From positions 1,054,001 through 1,118,000 of the forward strand of contig JAHLKG010000007.1 of assembly GCA_025526995.1 (NCBI GenBank): a stretch of DNA of 64,000 nt, read 5' to 3'. Position numbers and translations under genes: made by a program. The notes beneath the pieces are model-generated. The model saw nothing but the letters and a program-made list of their open reading frames with translations, had not been told where the DNA came from and did not search any database. Of the stretch, positions 33,102-42,377 are shown in pieces. This DNA is from Powellomyces hirtus. Taxonomy: Eukaryota > Chytridiomycota > Chytridiomycetes > Spizellomycetales > Powellomycetaceae. The first letter of the stretch is position 1; every line of letters begins with the position of its first letter.

Positions 33102-34547
33102 ATGGCTGAACAGCATCTGCACCGGCAACCCCTGCCGACACCACCGCCAGAGCGGCAACAACCGCTAGTAGTTGATGGAGCTGTGAAGGAGAAGGACTCT
33201 GCTTCGGGACTAGAGCCGTCGGCGGAACCAACACAGTCACCTTTTCCGGAACCAGCGCCAGCCATGCTGCCCGCCCAGAGCCGTGAATCACCAGCAACAA
33301 AAGTGGAGGAATCAGGAGTGACGGCTGCCGAGTCTTCCGTCACGGAGAAGCGGGCGCCTGGTTGCACCATGCTGCTCTCATCACAATCACCCCCCGCACA
33401 GGATACCCACACCCCCCAACCTCCACCCTCCGGCGCCCAAACACGGGCCGAAAAGCAAGGTTCGCGATTCCCCATTGCAGCGGCCCAGGAGAAAGCGTCG
33501 GCGGTATACGAAGCGCACAATCCAGATCCGCACGCGGAAGCACCGCCCCCTGTCCGGGCCAAAGTCTACTTTAACCGCCTGCTCACCCCTGCGCATGCCA
33601 ATGCTGAGAAAAAGAAGGAACCATACCCCGTCTACACACTCCAATTGAATGGGATCCCGTCGTTTTTCAGTGACCCGGACGCGACGTTGAACGATAGCGA
33701 TAGCGCTGGGGAGGCGGCCACCGGAGAAGGGAGAAAGAAGCAAAAGAAACGGAGGTTGCCGCATTCTCTGACCAACCCCGTGTTTGAGTTGTTTGATAAG
33801 ATGGCGGCTGCGGTGCATCCCAATGCGCGTAGAGCAGCGGAACGGCGACGGTTGAGGGAAGTCTTGTCGGCCAAGCTGCTGACGCAATCGTACAATGATA
33901 AAGTGCCGCGGATCCGCACCTTGTTCTCGCAGACTCTGCAGGGGACGGCCATGCGCGCGGCGGTTCGCGCGGTGCACCGCGTCATGTATGGCAAGGGCCT
34001 CCTGTTTGGTAAATTGAAGCGCCGCCACAAGGATTGGTTGGAGACGGGGGACGAGTTGCTGGATATGATTACGGAGCACGGAGGCGGACCGCGGGCCAAA
34101 TCGGCACCCAAGAACGAGCGCGAACAAGAGATGGAGGCGCGCAAGATGGTGGGGGCGCACGCGGGGCCAGAGTACACGTTCACGCTCCTCGCGGACGGGG
34201 TGCTGCATTTCTCGCGCGGCGACACGATGATTCTCAACATTGCGTCAAAACACGCGATGCACTCGTCGTGTGCGGCTTCGGTGATTTATGCGGGCACGCT
34301 CCGCATTGAAGAGCCGACGACGCGGGGAGGCCAGCGGGTTCTCATTATGGACAATGATTCGGGCACGTATGCGCCGAGATGCGACCGCGGGGAACTGCGG
34401 CGACTCAAGGCGTGCATGGAGTGGAATTTCCCGGGGTTGAGGGTGATTGCGCGAAAGTTTGTGCCCCCGGGAATGGAACAGGAGCTGGGAGAGGATAATG
34501 GGACGGATGGGTGTGGAGGACCGGTGGTGGAGGTTCCAACATCCTGA
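33102..34547 (+). CDS. Unknown 481-residue protein with conserved C-terminal domain
   Basis: A single uninterrupted frame of 481 residues. The first 150 residues are Pro/Gln/Glu/Ser-rich and disordered. The middle is basic and helical (NARRAAERRRLREVLSAKLL, RHKDWLETGDELLDMI). The C-terminal 130 residues look folded: EYTFTLLADGVLHFSRGD, AASVIYAGTLRIEEP, GGQRVLIMDNDSGTYAP, and MEWNFPGLRVIARKF. The D-N-D-S-G-T-Y-x-P ... N-F-P-G-L pattern recalls an uncharacterised domain seen in fungal and plant proteins, but I cannot name it. There is no signal peptide or membrane segment. Lack of introns contrasts with most neighbours. Function is unknown. Confidence 0.65.
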   Translation: MAEQHLHRQPLPTPPPERQQPLVVDGAVKEKDSASGLEPSAEPTQSPFPEPAPAMLPAQSRESPATKVEESGVTAAESSVTEKRAPGCTMLLSSQSPPAQDTHTPQPPPSGAQTRAEKQGSRFPIAAAQEKASAVYEAHNPDPHAEAPPPVRAKVYFNRLLTPAHANAEKKKEPYPVYTLQLNGIPSFFSDPDATLNDSDSAGEAATGEGRKKQKKRRLPHSLTNPVFELFDKMAAAVHPNARRAAERRRLREVLSAKLLTQSYNDKVPRIRTLFSQTLQGTAMRAAVRAVHRVMYGKGLLFGKLKRRHKDWLETGDELLDMITEHGGGPRAKSAPKNEREQEMEARKMVGAHAGPEYTFTLLADGVLHFSRGDTMILNIASKHAMHSSCAASVIYAGTLRIEEPTTRGGQRVLIMDNDSGTYAPRCDRGELRRLKACMEWNFPGLRVIARKFVPPGMEQELGEDNGTDGCGGPVVEVPTS

Positions 34548-35265
34548 GACGACGTGATACCCGAGCCCCCCTCCCCTAAGTCTCTGTAAATGTATGTTCC
34601 ATGCCGGGTTGGTAGTGAATTTTTGTATAAATATTTGTATAATTACATTGTACATTTGGACACACTTGTGGGAGCGTGGGCGAGCGAGCGGGTGGAGGGT
34701 AGGATGATTGATACATGTAGCATCACGTGACAAGTGATGATTGCGCGGGTCTCGGGGGTGAACAGCAGCAATGGGATGGATGGAGACATGTTTGCAAACG
34801 ACGGGTGAGTCCAACGCGGACGTGCATGGATGGATGTGGGATACCTGGATATGGGATGAAACGGGCCATTGGGATGGATATGGGATGCGAAGGACAAGAC
34901 GCGTCAATCTTCTCATTCTCCACGTCAATCACTCGCTCAATCACTCCCATCCATCCCATCCCTCAAACATGAAACAACAGACAATCACGGACTGACTTAC
35001 TGACTGACTCTTTGCCTGACTCTTTGACTGACTGACTGACCTACTGTATTTTACGGGAACTCACTCTGACTGACTGTGACTGACTGTGACTGTGACCACC
35101 TCCCATTTGCTCTCCCAGTCCACTCCACTCCACTCCACTCGCTCCTTTTCACCTTCCCACTCACTAAGACTGTCTGCTATCGATATCCTTTCTCACCACT
35201 CACTCACTCACTCACTCACTCACTCCCTCACTCGGCTGGCCAATACCCTATCCCATAGAATATCC
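34548..35265. promoter_or_regulatory. Repeat-rich upstream region of the SH3 protein gene
   Basis: These 718 bases hold the 3' UTR of the unknown gene and the promoter of the SH3 gene. The right half is dominated by short tandem motifs: ATGG-rich (34770-34880), TGAC repeats (34992-35096), CCACT repeats (35119-35142) and CACT repeats (35195-35232). Confidence 0.5.
34992..35232. repeat. Clustered TGAC / CCACT / CACT microsatellites
   Basis: Imperfect runs of tgac(t), then four copies of ccact, then about eight copies of cact are visible just before the SH3 gene ATG. One frame through the last run would encode a His-Ser-Leu-Thr repeat, which I treat as non-coding. Confidence 0.75.
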
Positions 35266-36384
35266 ATGTCACTGCCCACCACAAACACCAAAGCCATCTT
35301 TGGCCTGCCCGAACTCGGCTCAAACGGCACCCTCTTTGCCGGCACCTCCGTCGCCATATCAACCGAAAACAATGCCCTCTACTTTGCCATCGCCGCCGCC
35401 CTCCTCGTCGTCCTCCTCCTCCTCCTATTTCTGTGCGCTTTCAACTGCTGTACTCGCAAAGCCGCCGGCCTCTCGTCGTCCGAACTCGGCACGGGAACCA
35501 CCGGACGACGCCCCTCGCTCGCTCCCGGCCCTGCCACCCTCGCCCGCCATGTCTCCTTGCCCAGGTCGCTGGGAAATCCCCTGCCGAGAGCCCAGTCGCT
35601 GGCTGAGAATCGCCAAGGCCTCGAATCCGCCGCCATGGCCGCCGCCAACGAATTCGTCCTGGCCAACAATGGCCGCCGCGAGTTCCCCGTCGTCAAAGTC
35701 CACGTCAAGCAAAACCCCGATGAAATGAACCTCGTCATCAACGACTCGGTCGTTCTGAACGCAGTCTACACTGACGGCTGGGCCGCCGGTGTTTCCAAAC
35801 GCTCCGGTGGACCCTGGTTCTTTCCCGTCATCTGTCTCGGCGGAAGTGTGCCCCGCGTCCTCGTCAGTCAGTTCAATGCCGGGTCCGCAGCAAAGGGGGG
35901 ACCACCGCAGCTCCAGCAGGCTCGCCCACCACGCTTTTCCCCAACCCCTATCCGAGAACAACGGCCTCTACCCTCCCCGCGTTCCTATGCTCAGGGCCAG
36001 CAATCCATGCGCCAACAACAGCAACAACAACTACAACAACAGCGATACACTCCACCTGAAATGACACAGCAGCAATGGCAGCAGCATCACCGCAACATGC
36101 AGCCACCAGCACCCTCGGGTCCACGAGCTGCCCTGCCCTCCCCATACTCGACAGCACCCCAAGTCGTACGTAACTACGACACCCGCTACCAACAAGAACC
36201 CATGGCGAGCAAAATGGCTGCTGAATCGTCCACATCCGCATCCTCATCGTATGGATACTCGGAAGCGGGCTCCTCATCCGTTCCGTCAGCACCCTCGACG
36301 ACGTTTGTGGCTCCCCCACCCCAGCAACACCAAGCTTCAAAGGGCAGCAGGCCTCCCATCAAAAGCATGTACTCGGACCTCTGA
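35266..36384 (+). CDS. Single-pass membrane protein with cytosolic SH3 domain
   Basis: A single exon of 372 residues. The N-terminal 35 residues contain a possible N-glycosylation site (SNGTL), followed by a strongly hydrophobic segment (ALYFAIAAALLVVLLLLLF, about residues 37-58) and a Cys/Lys/Arg stop-transfer (CCTRK). After a Ser/Arg/Pro linker comes an SH3-like module (about residues 142-196): VKVHVKQNPDEMNLVINDSV, TDGWAAGVSKRSGGPWFFPV. It shows the D-E-L-x-L/x-x-G-D...D-G-W-x-x-G...G-x-F-P pattern of SH3 folds. The tail is Gln/Pro/Ser-rich. The architecture resembles fungal Fus1-type or Sho1-type signalling scaffolds at the plasma membrane, but orthology is not claimed. The ATG at 35266 was chosen over an in-frame ATG at 35086, which would translate the CACT repeats. 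Confidence 0.7.
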   Translation: MSLPTTNTKAIFGLPELGSNGTLFAGTSVAISTENNALYFAIAAALLVVLLLLLFLCAFNCCTRKAAGLSSSELGTGTTGRRPSLAPGPATLARHVSLPRSLGNPLPRAQSLAENRQGLESAAMAAANEFVLANNGRREFPVVKVHVKQNPDEMNLVINDSVVLNAVYTDGWAAGVSKRSGGPWFFPVICLGGSVPRVLVSQFNAGSAAKGGPPQLQQARPPRFSPTPIREQRPLPSPRSYAQGQQSMRQQQQQQLQQQRYTPPEMTQQQWQQHHRNMQPPAPSGPRAALPSPYSTAPQVVRNYDTRYQQEPMASKMAAESSTSASSSYGYSEAGSSSVPSAPSTTFVAPPPQQHQASKGSRPPIKSMYSDL

Positions 36385-37219
36385 AAACGTTCTTTTTTTC
36401 ATCCCCCCTCACGTGATCCATCCTCGCTGTCTCTCGCACCCCAAAACGGATTTGGCGTTTCTCTCGTCGTCGTCCTGCGTGACCTGTTTCTATGACTCTT
36501 GTTTGTTGGCCCCCCTTTTTTTTTGTTGTCTTTTTCTCTATCCTTAGAATAGCCCTGCTCGCTAGGCGTACCCCACACCCATTTTTGGTCTGACTGGAGG
36601 TGCGGGGCGTATGGGGACCTGGTTCTGCGTTTGTTCTTGTTTTGACCACTGGACTGGCGTGGGGTTTGGATGACGGGCAAGAGTGTATGTATATCATTAG
36701 GGATTCGGTTTTAGGGAGGGATAAAACTTTCTTGTAGATAATCGTGGATAATGTGATGTGGAAATTCTGTAGGTAAAATTGTATAGTAAAAAGCAGCTGT
36801 TTCAAACTTGGCGCTGTCCCAACAACCCTGCAGAGTTTAACGTATGTGTGCATCGACAAGGGATGCGCAGGCCGTCGAAAGTCGCGAGTACCAGTGGAAT
36901 ATGACGGACAGAGAAAAAGGAGCGAGCTGTCTGCATGCGGCAGTGCGAGCGAGCGAGATTCGACGCGCCAATCTACAGCAGCAAACAGAACGGCAGCCTG
37001 CCTACCACACCTCACTGAACAAAGCCCACAAGAGCGAAAATATAATTGTCATCATTAAACAAACAAAAAAAAAACCGTGGCTGTATATATTTACAAAAAC
37101 AATCGGGGCTGCGTGGGTGGTGTAGTGATCTCATTCCAATATCTTCTTCTTCTTCTTTCATCTCGAGATCCTCCATCGCACTGTTTATCTTTTCAATCAT
37201 CACTTTGGACACCCATTCC
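36385..37219. other. Convergent intergenic region
   Basis: These 835 bases lie between the SH3 gene stop and the coiled-coil gene stop. They include T- and A-rich runs and short frames with no recognisable content. Confidence 0.4.
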
Positions 37220-40200
37220 CTACCGCAACTTTCTCCAATGTATGGTCGTGGTGGCTCTCTCCTGGGCAGCAGCAGCGCGTTCGCCGTCCTCTTCATCATC
37301 ATCACCCATCGTCTTTCTTACCGAGGCGCAGGGGGGTGTACGTGTCCGTGTACGTTGTGTGGTGGGGAATCGCGGTTGCCCATCGCTAGCCCGGTCGCGG
37401 TGGCGGTCGGTACTGCTGCTGTTGTTGTGTTCGGTATCCCCCGCTCCTTGTTGATCCGCGGCGGCGACAAACTCCTTGACGCCCATCAACTCATCCACGA
37501 GTTTCAGTTTCTCCACTTTGGCTCTGCACTGGGTTTCGAGCTCCTTGACGCGTTCAACGAGGGCCGTGCGCGCCTGCTGCGCAAGCGCCACATCCGCCCG
37601 CGCGCGCTTGAGCGTGCCCACCGTCTTGCGGATCTCGCCGCGCTGTTTCGCCGCGTGCGCACTCGCAGATTCGAACCGCGCCGCCAGGTGCCCCAGCACC
37701 GTGTAGATGGACCGGAACGCCGACGCGATCGCCGCCGCCTTGGCTGCGGGCGGGGCGCTTGACGAGAGCTTTTGCAGTTTGGGCAGCGTGTGGAGCATGT
37801 CGCTCCGTTGTTTGTTCGTGTTGTTGATGCTGCGGAACGGTGTCGATGTCGTCGTCGTTGTCGTCGTGGTGGACTCCCGATTCTTGTGATGATGCTGCTG
37901 ACTCGGCCCCATCGCATCGTCCAAAACCGACATCTGGATCTCCTCGGCGAGGGCATGCAACCTCATTCTCAACTCCTCATACTGCCGTTCCAACGCATCC
38001 AACGTCGCATTCTCCTTCTGCTCGCCATGGCCCAGCCGGACATCCAGCTGGTACGTTTTCGTCTGCCCCTCTTTGATCGTCGTGATGGATTCATACGCGC
38101 GCAGACGCGCCGTTTTGTCCACCACCGACTTCTCCAGCACGTGGATCCGCGCCTGGAACGCCGCCGCATCCGCCGCCGCAACCGCTTCCACGTCCTCGAG
38201 GCGCGCCTGCAGCTCGCGGATCTTGGTCTTGAGGAGCAAAATCGCTTTCCGCGTCTCGGCCGACTGCTTGATGCTCGTCTCATCCTCATACACGCGGTTC
38301 GCATCGTCTTCCTTATCGTAGTGGTTGATTTTGTTGTTATGGGTCATGGTGGTATGGCTACTCCGAGTCCTCCCACCCGCGGCGACCCCCTCCAACCTCG
38401 CCTCCAGCTCCCTCACTCTCTGTTTCAACACCGCCACCTCCTTCCGCCCCGCCTCCCTGCGATCCCCCTCCGCGAGTCGCTCCTCCAAAGCCCGCATCCT
38501 GATCCGCACATGCTCCTCGCTCGCCGCTAGAGCATGCAGCGCCGCATTCGCACGGTCGCGTTCCGCTTGCAGGTGCGTGATCGTCGCGTTGAGCTGCTGG
38601 ATGGTGTTCTGATCCGCGTGCGCCGCGGATCGCGCGGCCGCAAGCGCAGCCTCCGCGTCCGCGAGTCGCGTAGTAACGTCGTGGTGCTGGTCCGCCACAT
38701 TGTCGGCTCTCGCTGCTGTCTGCTGCTGCATCGCCACCGCATCCGCAATCTCATCCCGCATGTCCTGCAGTCGCGCCTCCAACCGCCGAATCTCGCCCTT
38801 CAATTCGCTCTCGCGTTGGTCCGCCTCGCGTTGCTCTATTCGCCGGTTCGTCTCCACCTCCCTCAATGCCTCCTCCTTGACGGCCAGTTGCTGGGTCAAC
38901 TCCTCAATCGCAACTCTCGCCTTCTGCTGCTCAACCAGCACAGCCTCACTCTCGGCGTGCTGCTTCGCGTCCTCCAACTGCGCCTCCATCTCGCCCCACC
39001 GCGCCTCCACCTCCCGCACCGTCGCACGCAGGGCCTGGATCGTGCGCTGATCCCCATCGCGCGCCCGACTCACATCGCTCACCTCGGCCTCCAACTCGGT
39101 GCACCGCGCCTCTAGCTCCCGCACCGTCGTACGCAGGGTCTGGATCGTGCGCTGATCCCCATCACGGGCGCGACTCACATCGCTCTCCTCGGCCTCCAAC
39201 TCGGTGCACCGCGCCTCCAGCTCCCGCACCGTCGCACGCAGGGCCTGGATCGTGCGCTGATCCCCATCGCGGGCCCGACTCACATTGCTCGTCTCGGCTT
39301 CCAATTCGGTGCACCGCGCTTCCACCTCCCGCACCGTCGCACGCAGGGTCTGGATCGTGCGCTGATCCCCATCACGGGCCCGACTCACATCGCTTTTCTC
39401 GGCCTCCAACTCGGTGCACCGCGCCTCCACCTCCCGCACCGTCGCACGGAGGGTCTGGATCGTGCGGTGGTCCTGTTCGCCCTGTTGGCGGGCCGTGGTT
39501 TCCGCTTTCTGAAGTGCCGCTTCGGTGAGCGCCAGTCTGCTCGCCGCCTCCTCGAGGCGCGCCTGTGCCGCACTGCTGGTCTCGGCGACCGCATTCTCGA
39601 GTTGCTCGTGCGCGTCTAGCAGCTGTGTTTCCAAATGCCGGAGCTGGGTCTTTGCCCCCGTCGCCTGCGTTTGCGCCGCCGCTTTCTCCTGCGTGCGCTC
39701 ACGCAGCGCCGCGGACGCGGCTTCCAGCGCAGCCTCCCGTTCCGCAAGCCGCGAGGTCAGCGTCCTGATTGTCTCGGAAGTCGTCTGGTGCTGGTGCGCA
39801 GCCGCACTCTCGGCCGCCTCCTTCTCGCGCTCCAGCTCGCCCTCGAGCGTCGTGACTTTGGCTTTCAAGTCCCTGACAGTCTTCTGCTCGCCCGCTCGCT
39901 CCGCAGCGCGTTCTCGGACGACATGCGCGTCGGCCTCGGCTCTCGCCTCCGCGTCCCTCGCTCTGCGTTCCCACTCGCCGACGCGCGTCGCGACGCGGTG
40001 GTACGCCTCGTCCTGTTCACTCCCATGCTGCTGCTGCTGCAGCTGGCCCTGGAGGAGCGCCACTTTATGTTCCAAATGGGTAATCTGCACTCTGAGACTC
40101 GCGACTAGTTTCTGGTCGGTCGCCGCGCGGTCGTTGGTGCGCGTCGTGAGCGGGTGGTGGGTCTGCGCGAGCCGGAGCGTGGCCTCGAGGTGCTGTTTAT

Positions 40201-41638
40201 CCGCCGTCACAATCTCCAGCTCCTCTTCCACGTCCTCGAGGCGGGTTTGCGTTTCGTCGATCGTGGCCTGGAGGGCCAGCACCCGTTTCTTATCCGTGTC
40301 GAGCCAGGCAGGGTGGTGGTCGCCGCCACGGGTGTGCGCGTCGACAAGTCGTGTCGCGGCGTCACGTTCGCGTTCGACGCGTTCGAGCTTTGTGTGCAGC
40401 TGCCTGATTGTCGATTTCAGAGTCAAGAGCACGTTCGGGTCGGGCACGCGGTCGGCGACGGCGTCGGCATGGGCTTGCGCGGCCGCGAGTTTGGATTCGA
40501 GGTCGTGGATGGACGCCATGAGTTTCAGCACCAGTTTCTGTTCCGAGGACTTGTGCGCGGGCGGGGTCGTGGCGGGGTTGTTGTTGTTGTTGTTGTTGCT
40601 GCTACTGCTTCCTCGACGGTCGGGCGACGCAATCGCCACCGCATTCACATTCGCGAGCTCGTTCTCGAGGTCGCGTATCCGTTGGGTCAAGGCCGCCATG
40701 TGCTTCTGGTGGGTGTTCGTATCCGTGGTGGGGGGTGGTGGGTTGGTTGCCGCGGTCCGGGTGCGCTCGAGTTCATCTTCCAACTCCCTCACCCTCTGCT
40801 CCAACTCACGGACGCGGGTTCTCAGTTTCTGGTCGGATGCGGACGATGCCGCTGCTGCTGCTGCTGCTGCTCGCGGGGTGGTGGTCTCGGGACTACTACG
40901 GCCGCCCCTCTTGTCCCCGCGGCGGCGCAACTCGTCCTCCAATTCCACGCATCTCCGCCTCACCTCCCCATTCTCGTGTAGCCACGCCTCGCGTTCCTCC
41001 TCCAACGCCCTGACGCGGTGGCGCAACGTCTCAATCTCGGCCTGATACGCTTTGGCCGCCGTGTCGCACTCGGCCTGCTTTTCCGCAAGTGTGTCTTCCA
41101 ACCCTCGTATCCGCGCCTTCATACTCGCCACCAGCTTCTGTTCCGCCGCGCGAAACGGGTGCCGGTTGTTGTTGTTGCAACGACTACCACCATCTCCAGT
41201 CTCAGCCGTTGCGTCCTCGTCCACACTCGTCGCCGTATCCACACTCTCCGCAAAACTCTCCCACTCTTCCCACCCCGCCGTGCCCTGCTGTGTCCTCCCC
41301 TGCCCACTGGCCCCATCTCCGCCTCTCTGCTGCTGCTGCTGCTGCGTCGCGACCCGGTTCCTCGCCCGCGCATTGTGCCGATCCCACACCACATCGTAAT
41401 TCCGCGTCGCCAATGCTCGCTTCAGCCGCTCAACCTCTGTCTCCTTGCCCTCCAAAATCGTCAGCAGTTTCGCAATGCACTCCTTGTCCTCCAGCCCGCC
41501 CAGCCCGTAATTGTGTTCCAGCTGCGTCGCGCTGAACATGTTGAACGCGAGAGACGACGTCCCATTCGGCGCATGCGTCGACGTGGACGTCCGGAACGGC
41601 GACCCGGAGAATGTGCTGCCCCCGGGGTACGCTTGCAT
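37220..41638 (-). CDS. Large coiled-coil protein with 35-residue tandem repeats
   Basis: One uninterrupted minus-strand frame of 1472 residues. The N-terminal 60 residues are Ser/Thr/Gly-rich, then EHNYGLGGLEDKECIAKLL leads into a coiled coil that fills nearly all the rest, broken by short Gln, Asn and Thr runs. Heptad-spaced Leu, Glu, Arg and Ala dominate. Near residues 720-890 lies a tandem repeat of 35 residues (DQRTIQTLRATVREVEARC, then TELEAEKSDVSRARDG), five copies, i.e. exactly five heptads each. No motor, kinase or membrane domain is visible. Such proteins are usually structural or tethering components of centrosomes/basal bodies, Golgi or nuclear envelope; which one cannot be said. 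The high GC content creates long antisense frames (for example a 506-codon one on the plus strand) that are shadows. Confidence 0.75.
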   Translation of the reverse strand: MQAYPGGSTFSGSPFRTSTSTHAPNGTSSLAFNMFSATQLEHNYGLGGLEDKECIAKLLTILEGKETEVERLKRALATRNYDVVWDRHNARARNRVATQQQQQQRGGDGASGQGRTQQGTAGWEEWESFAESVDTATSVDEDATAETGDGGSRCNNNNRHPFRAAEQKLVASMKARIRGLEDTLAEKQAECDTAAKAYQAEIETLRHRVRALEEEREAWLHENGEVRRRCVELEDELRRRGDKRGGRSSPETTTPRAAAAAAAASSASDQKLRTRVRELEQRVRELEDELERTRTAATNPPPPTTDTNTHQKHMAALTQRIRDLENELANVNAVAIASPDRRGSSSSNNNNNNNPATTPPAHKSSEQKLVLKLMASIHDLESKLAAAQAHADAVADRVPDPNVLLTLKSTIRQLHTKLERVERERDAATRLVDAHTRGGDHHPAWLDTDKKRVLALQATIDETQTRLEDVEEELEIVTADKQHLEATLRLAQTHHPLTTRTNDRAATDQKLVASLRVQITHLEHKVALLQGQLQQQQHGSEQDEAYHRVATRVGEWERRARDAEARAEADAHVVRERAAERAGEQKTVRDLKAKVTTLEGELEREKEAAESAAAHQHQTTSETIRTLTSRLAEREAALEAASAALRERTQEKAAAQTQATGAKTQLRHLETQLLDAHEQLENAVAETSSAAQARLEEAASRLALTEAALQKAETTARQQGEQDHRTIQTLRATVREVEARCTELEAEKSDVSRARDGDQRTIQTLRATVREVEARCTELEAETSNVSRARDGDQRTIQALRATVRELEARCTELEAEESDVSRARDGDQRTIQTLRTTVRELEARCTELEAEVSDVSRARDGDQRTIQALRATVREVEARWGEMEAQLEDAKQHAESEAVLVEQQKARVAIEELTQQLAVKEEALREVETNRRIEQREADQRESELKGEIRRLEARLQDMRDEIADAVAMQQQTAARADNVADQHHDVTTRLADAEAALAAARSAAHADQNTIQQLNATITHLQAERDRANAALHALAASEEHVRIRMRALEERLAEGDRREAGRKEVAVLKQRVRELEARLEGVAAGGRTRSSHTTMTHNNKINHYDKEDDANRVYEDETSIKQSAETRKAILLLKTKIRELQARLEDVEAVAAADAAAFQARIHVLEKSVVDKTARLRAYESITTIKEGQTKTYQLDVRLGHGEQKENATLDALERQYEELRMRLHALAEEIQMSVLDDAMGPSQQHHHKNRESTTTTTTTTSTPFRSINNTNKQRSDMLHTLPKLQKLSSSAPPAAKAAAIASAFRSIYTVLGHLAARFESASAHAAKQRGEIRKTVGTLKRARADVALAQQARTALVERVKELETQCRAKVEKLKLVDELMGVKEFVAAADQQGAGDTEHNNSSSTDRHRDRASDGQPRFPTTQRTRTRTPPCASVRKTMGDDDEEDGERAAAAQERATTTIHWRKLR
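38995..39475 (-). repeat. Tandem repeat, period 105 bp, about 4.5 copies
   Basis: The same decamer cgtgcgctga recurs at 39041, 39146, 39251 and, with variation or a line break, at 39356 and 39461, exactly 105 bases apart. The units lie in frame inside the coiled-coil gene and encode the 35-residue repeat. Units differ by only a few bases, indicating recent expansion or gene-conversion-like homogenisation. Confidence 0.92.
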
Positions 41639-42377
41639 GGCGTGGTGGCAGGTAGTTTTCTCTTGTGTGGATTCGTATGTTAATTCTTATTCGTATCCCT
41701 CCCCCACGTTTCTCACACTGTTCCGGAGCTATAAACCACCAAAACAAAATGCCTCGTCACAGCGCTTTCTTTGGCATGCGCCAACAGAGTGCGCGTGGCT
41801 CGTAACCGTACTCGTCAAGCTAATCCCAAAAAAAATTCGGGTTGGAGAAAGGTATATCGTATCGGGTATCCGTACCGCACGCTCTCAATGCGTTGAGGTG
41901 TGAAAAAACGCGAGCGAGAAAAGGTGTGCTAAAAAGGTACGGCTCGGAACGCGCTGGGGTGGCAAGTGTTCAGCCCGGTCGGACACGCGACAAAGCAAAA
42001 AATAACACGGGACGCTTGGATGTGTGTAAAAACAGCGTACTTTTGGCCCCTCGTGTAGTCAGCACGCGAAGACAAGAAAAAAGTGACAGAACAAAGTATC
42101 TTTGAACACTGAAGCCCGGTGGGATGTGTCGGCGCGGCTCGGGCCCAAACGTCACGGTGCAGCAGCGCACGCACGCTCTTATCATTGATCAAAAAACCGC
42201 AGAGTAGTCTGAGCAAGTTGTCACGGCCCAGACGAGGTGGCTACCGACAAAGGATCCCCTCATTTTGGCAATGAAGAAACAACAATGTATATGCATTTTT
42301 CACGAACGAAAAGTTTGAGAAAAAAAAAAAAACACTAAACGAACCGCAAACAGAAAACCCCAGGATTTTCCATTTCC
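41639..42377. other. Intergenic region upstream of the coiled-coil gene
   Basis: These 739 bases lie between the TRAP-alpha stop and the coiled-coil start, both on the minus strand. They should include the coiled-coil promoter. An A12 run lies at 42321-42333. No coding signal is seen. Confidence 0.4.

Noticed and set aside
33387..34208. 273-codon minus-strand frame
   Set aside because: Antisense to the 481-residue unknown gene; no conserved pattern, Arg/His-rich shadow.
35086..35265. N-terminal extension of the SH3 protein from the ATG at 35086
   Set aside because: It would translate the CACT/CCACT microsatellites; the ATG at 35266 starts a normal extracellular segment before the membrane helix.
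37772..38530. 252-codon plus-strand frame
   Set aside because: Antisense shadow of the same coiled-coil gene; no domain and skewed Arg/Leu/Pro content.
38995..39475. Regularly spaced repeats resembling a CRISPR array
   Set aside because: The units are directly adjacent with no spacers, lie in frame in a coding region and encode heptads; the genome is eukaryotic.
39525..41045. 506-codon open frame on the plus strand, Ser/Cys/Val-rich
   Set aside because: It is antisense to the 1472-residue coiled-coil gene and its composition is that expected from reading a GC-rich heptad-coding strand backwards.
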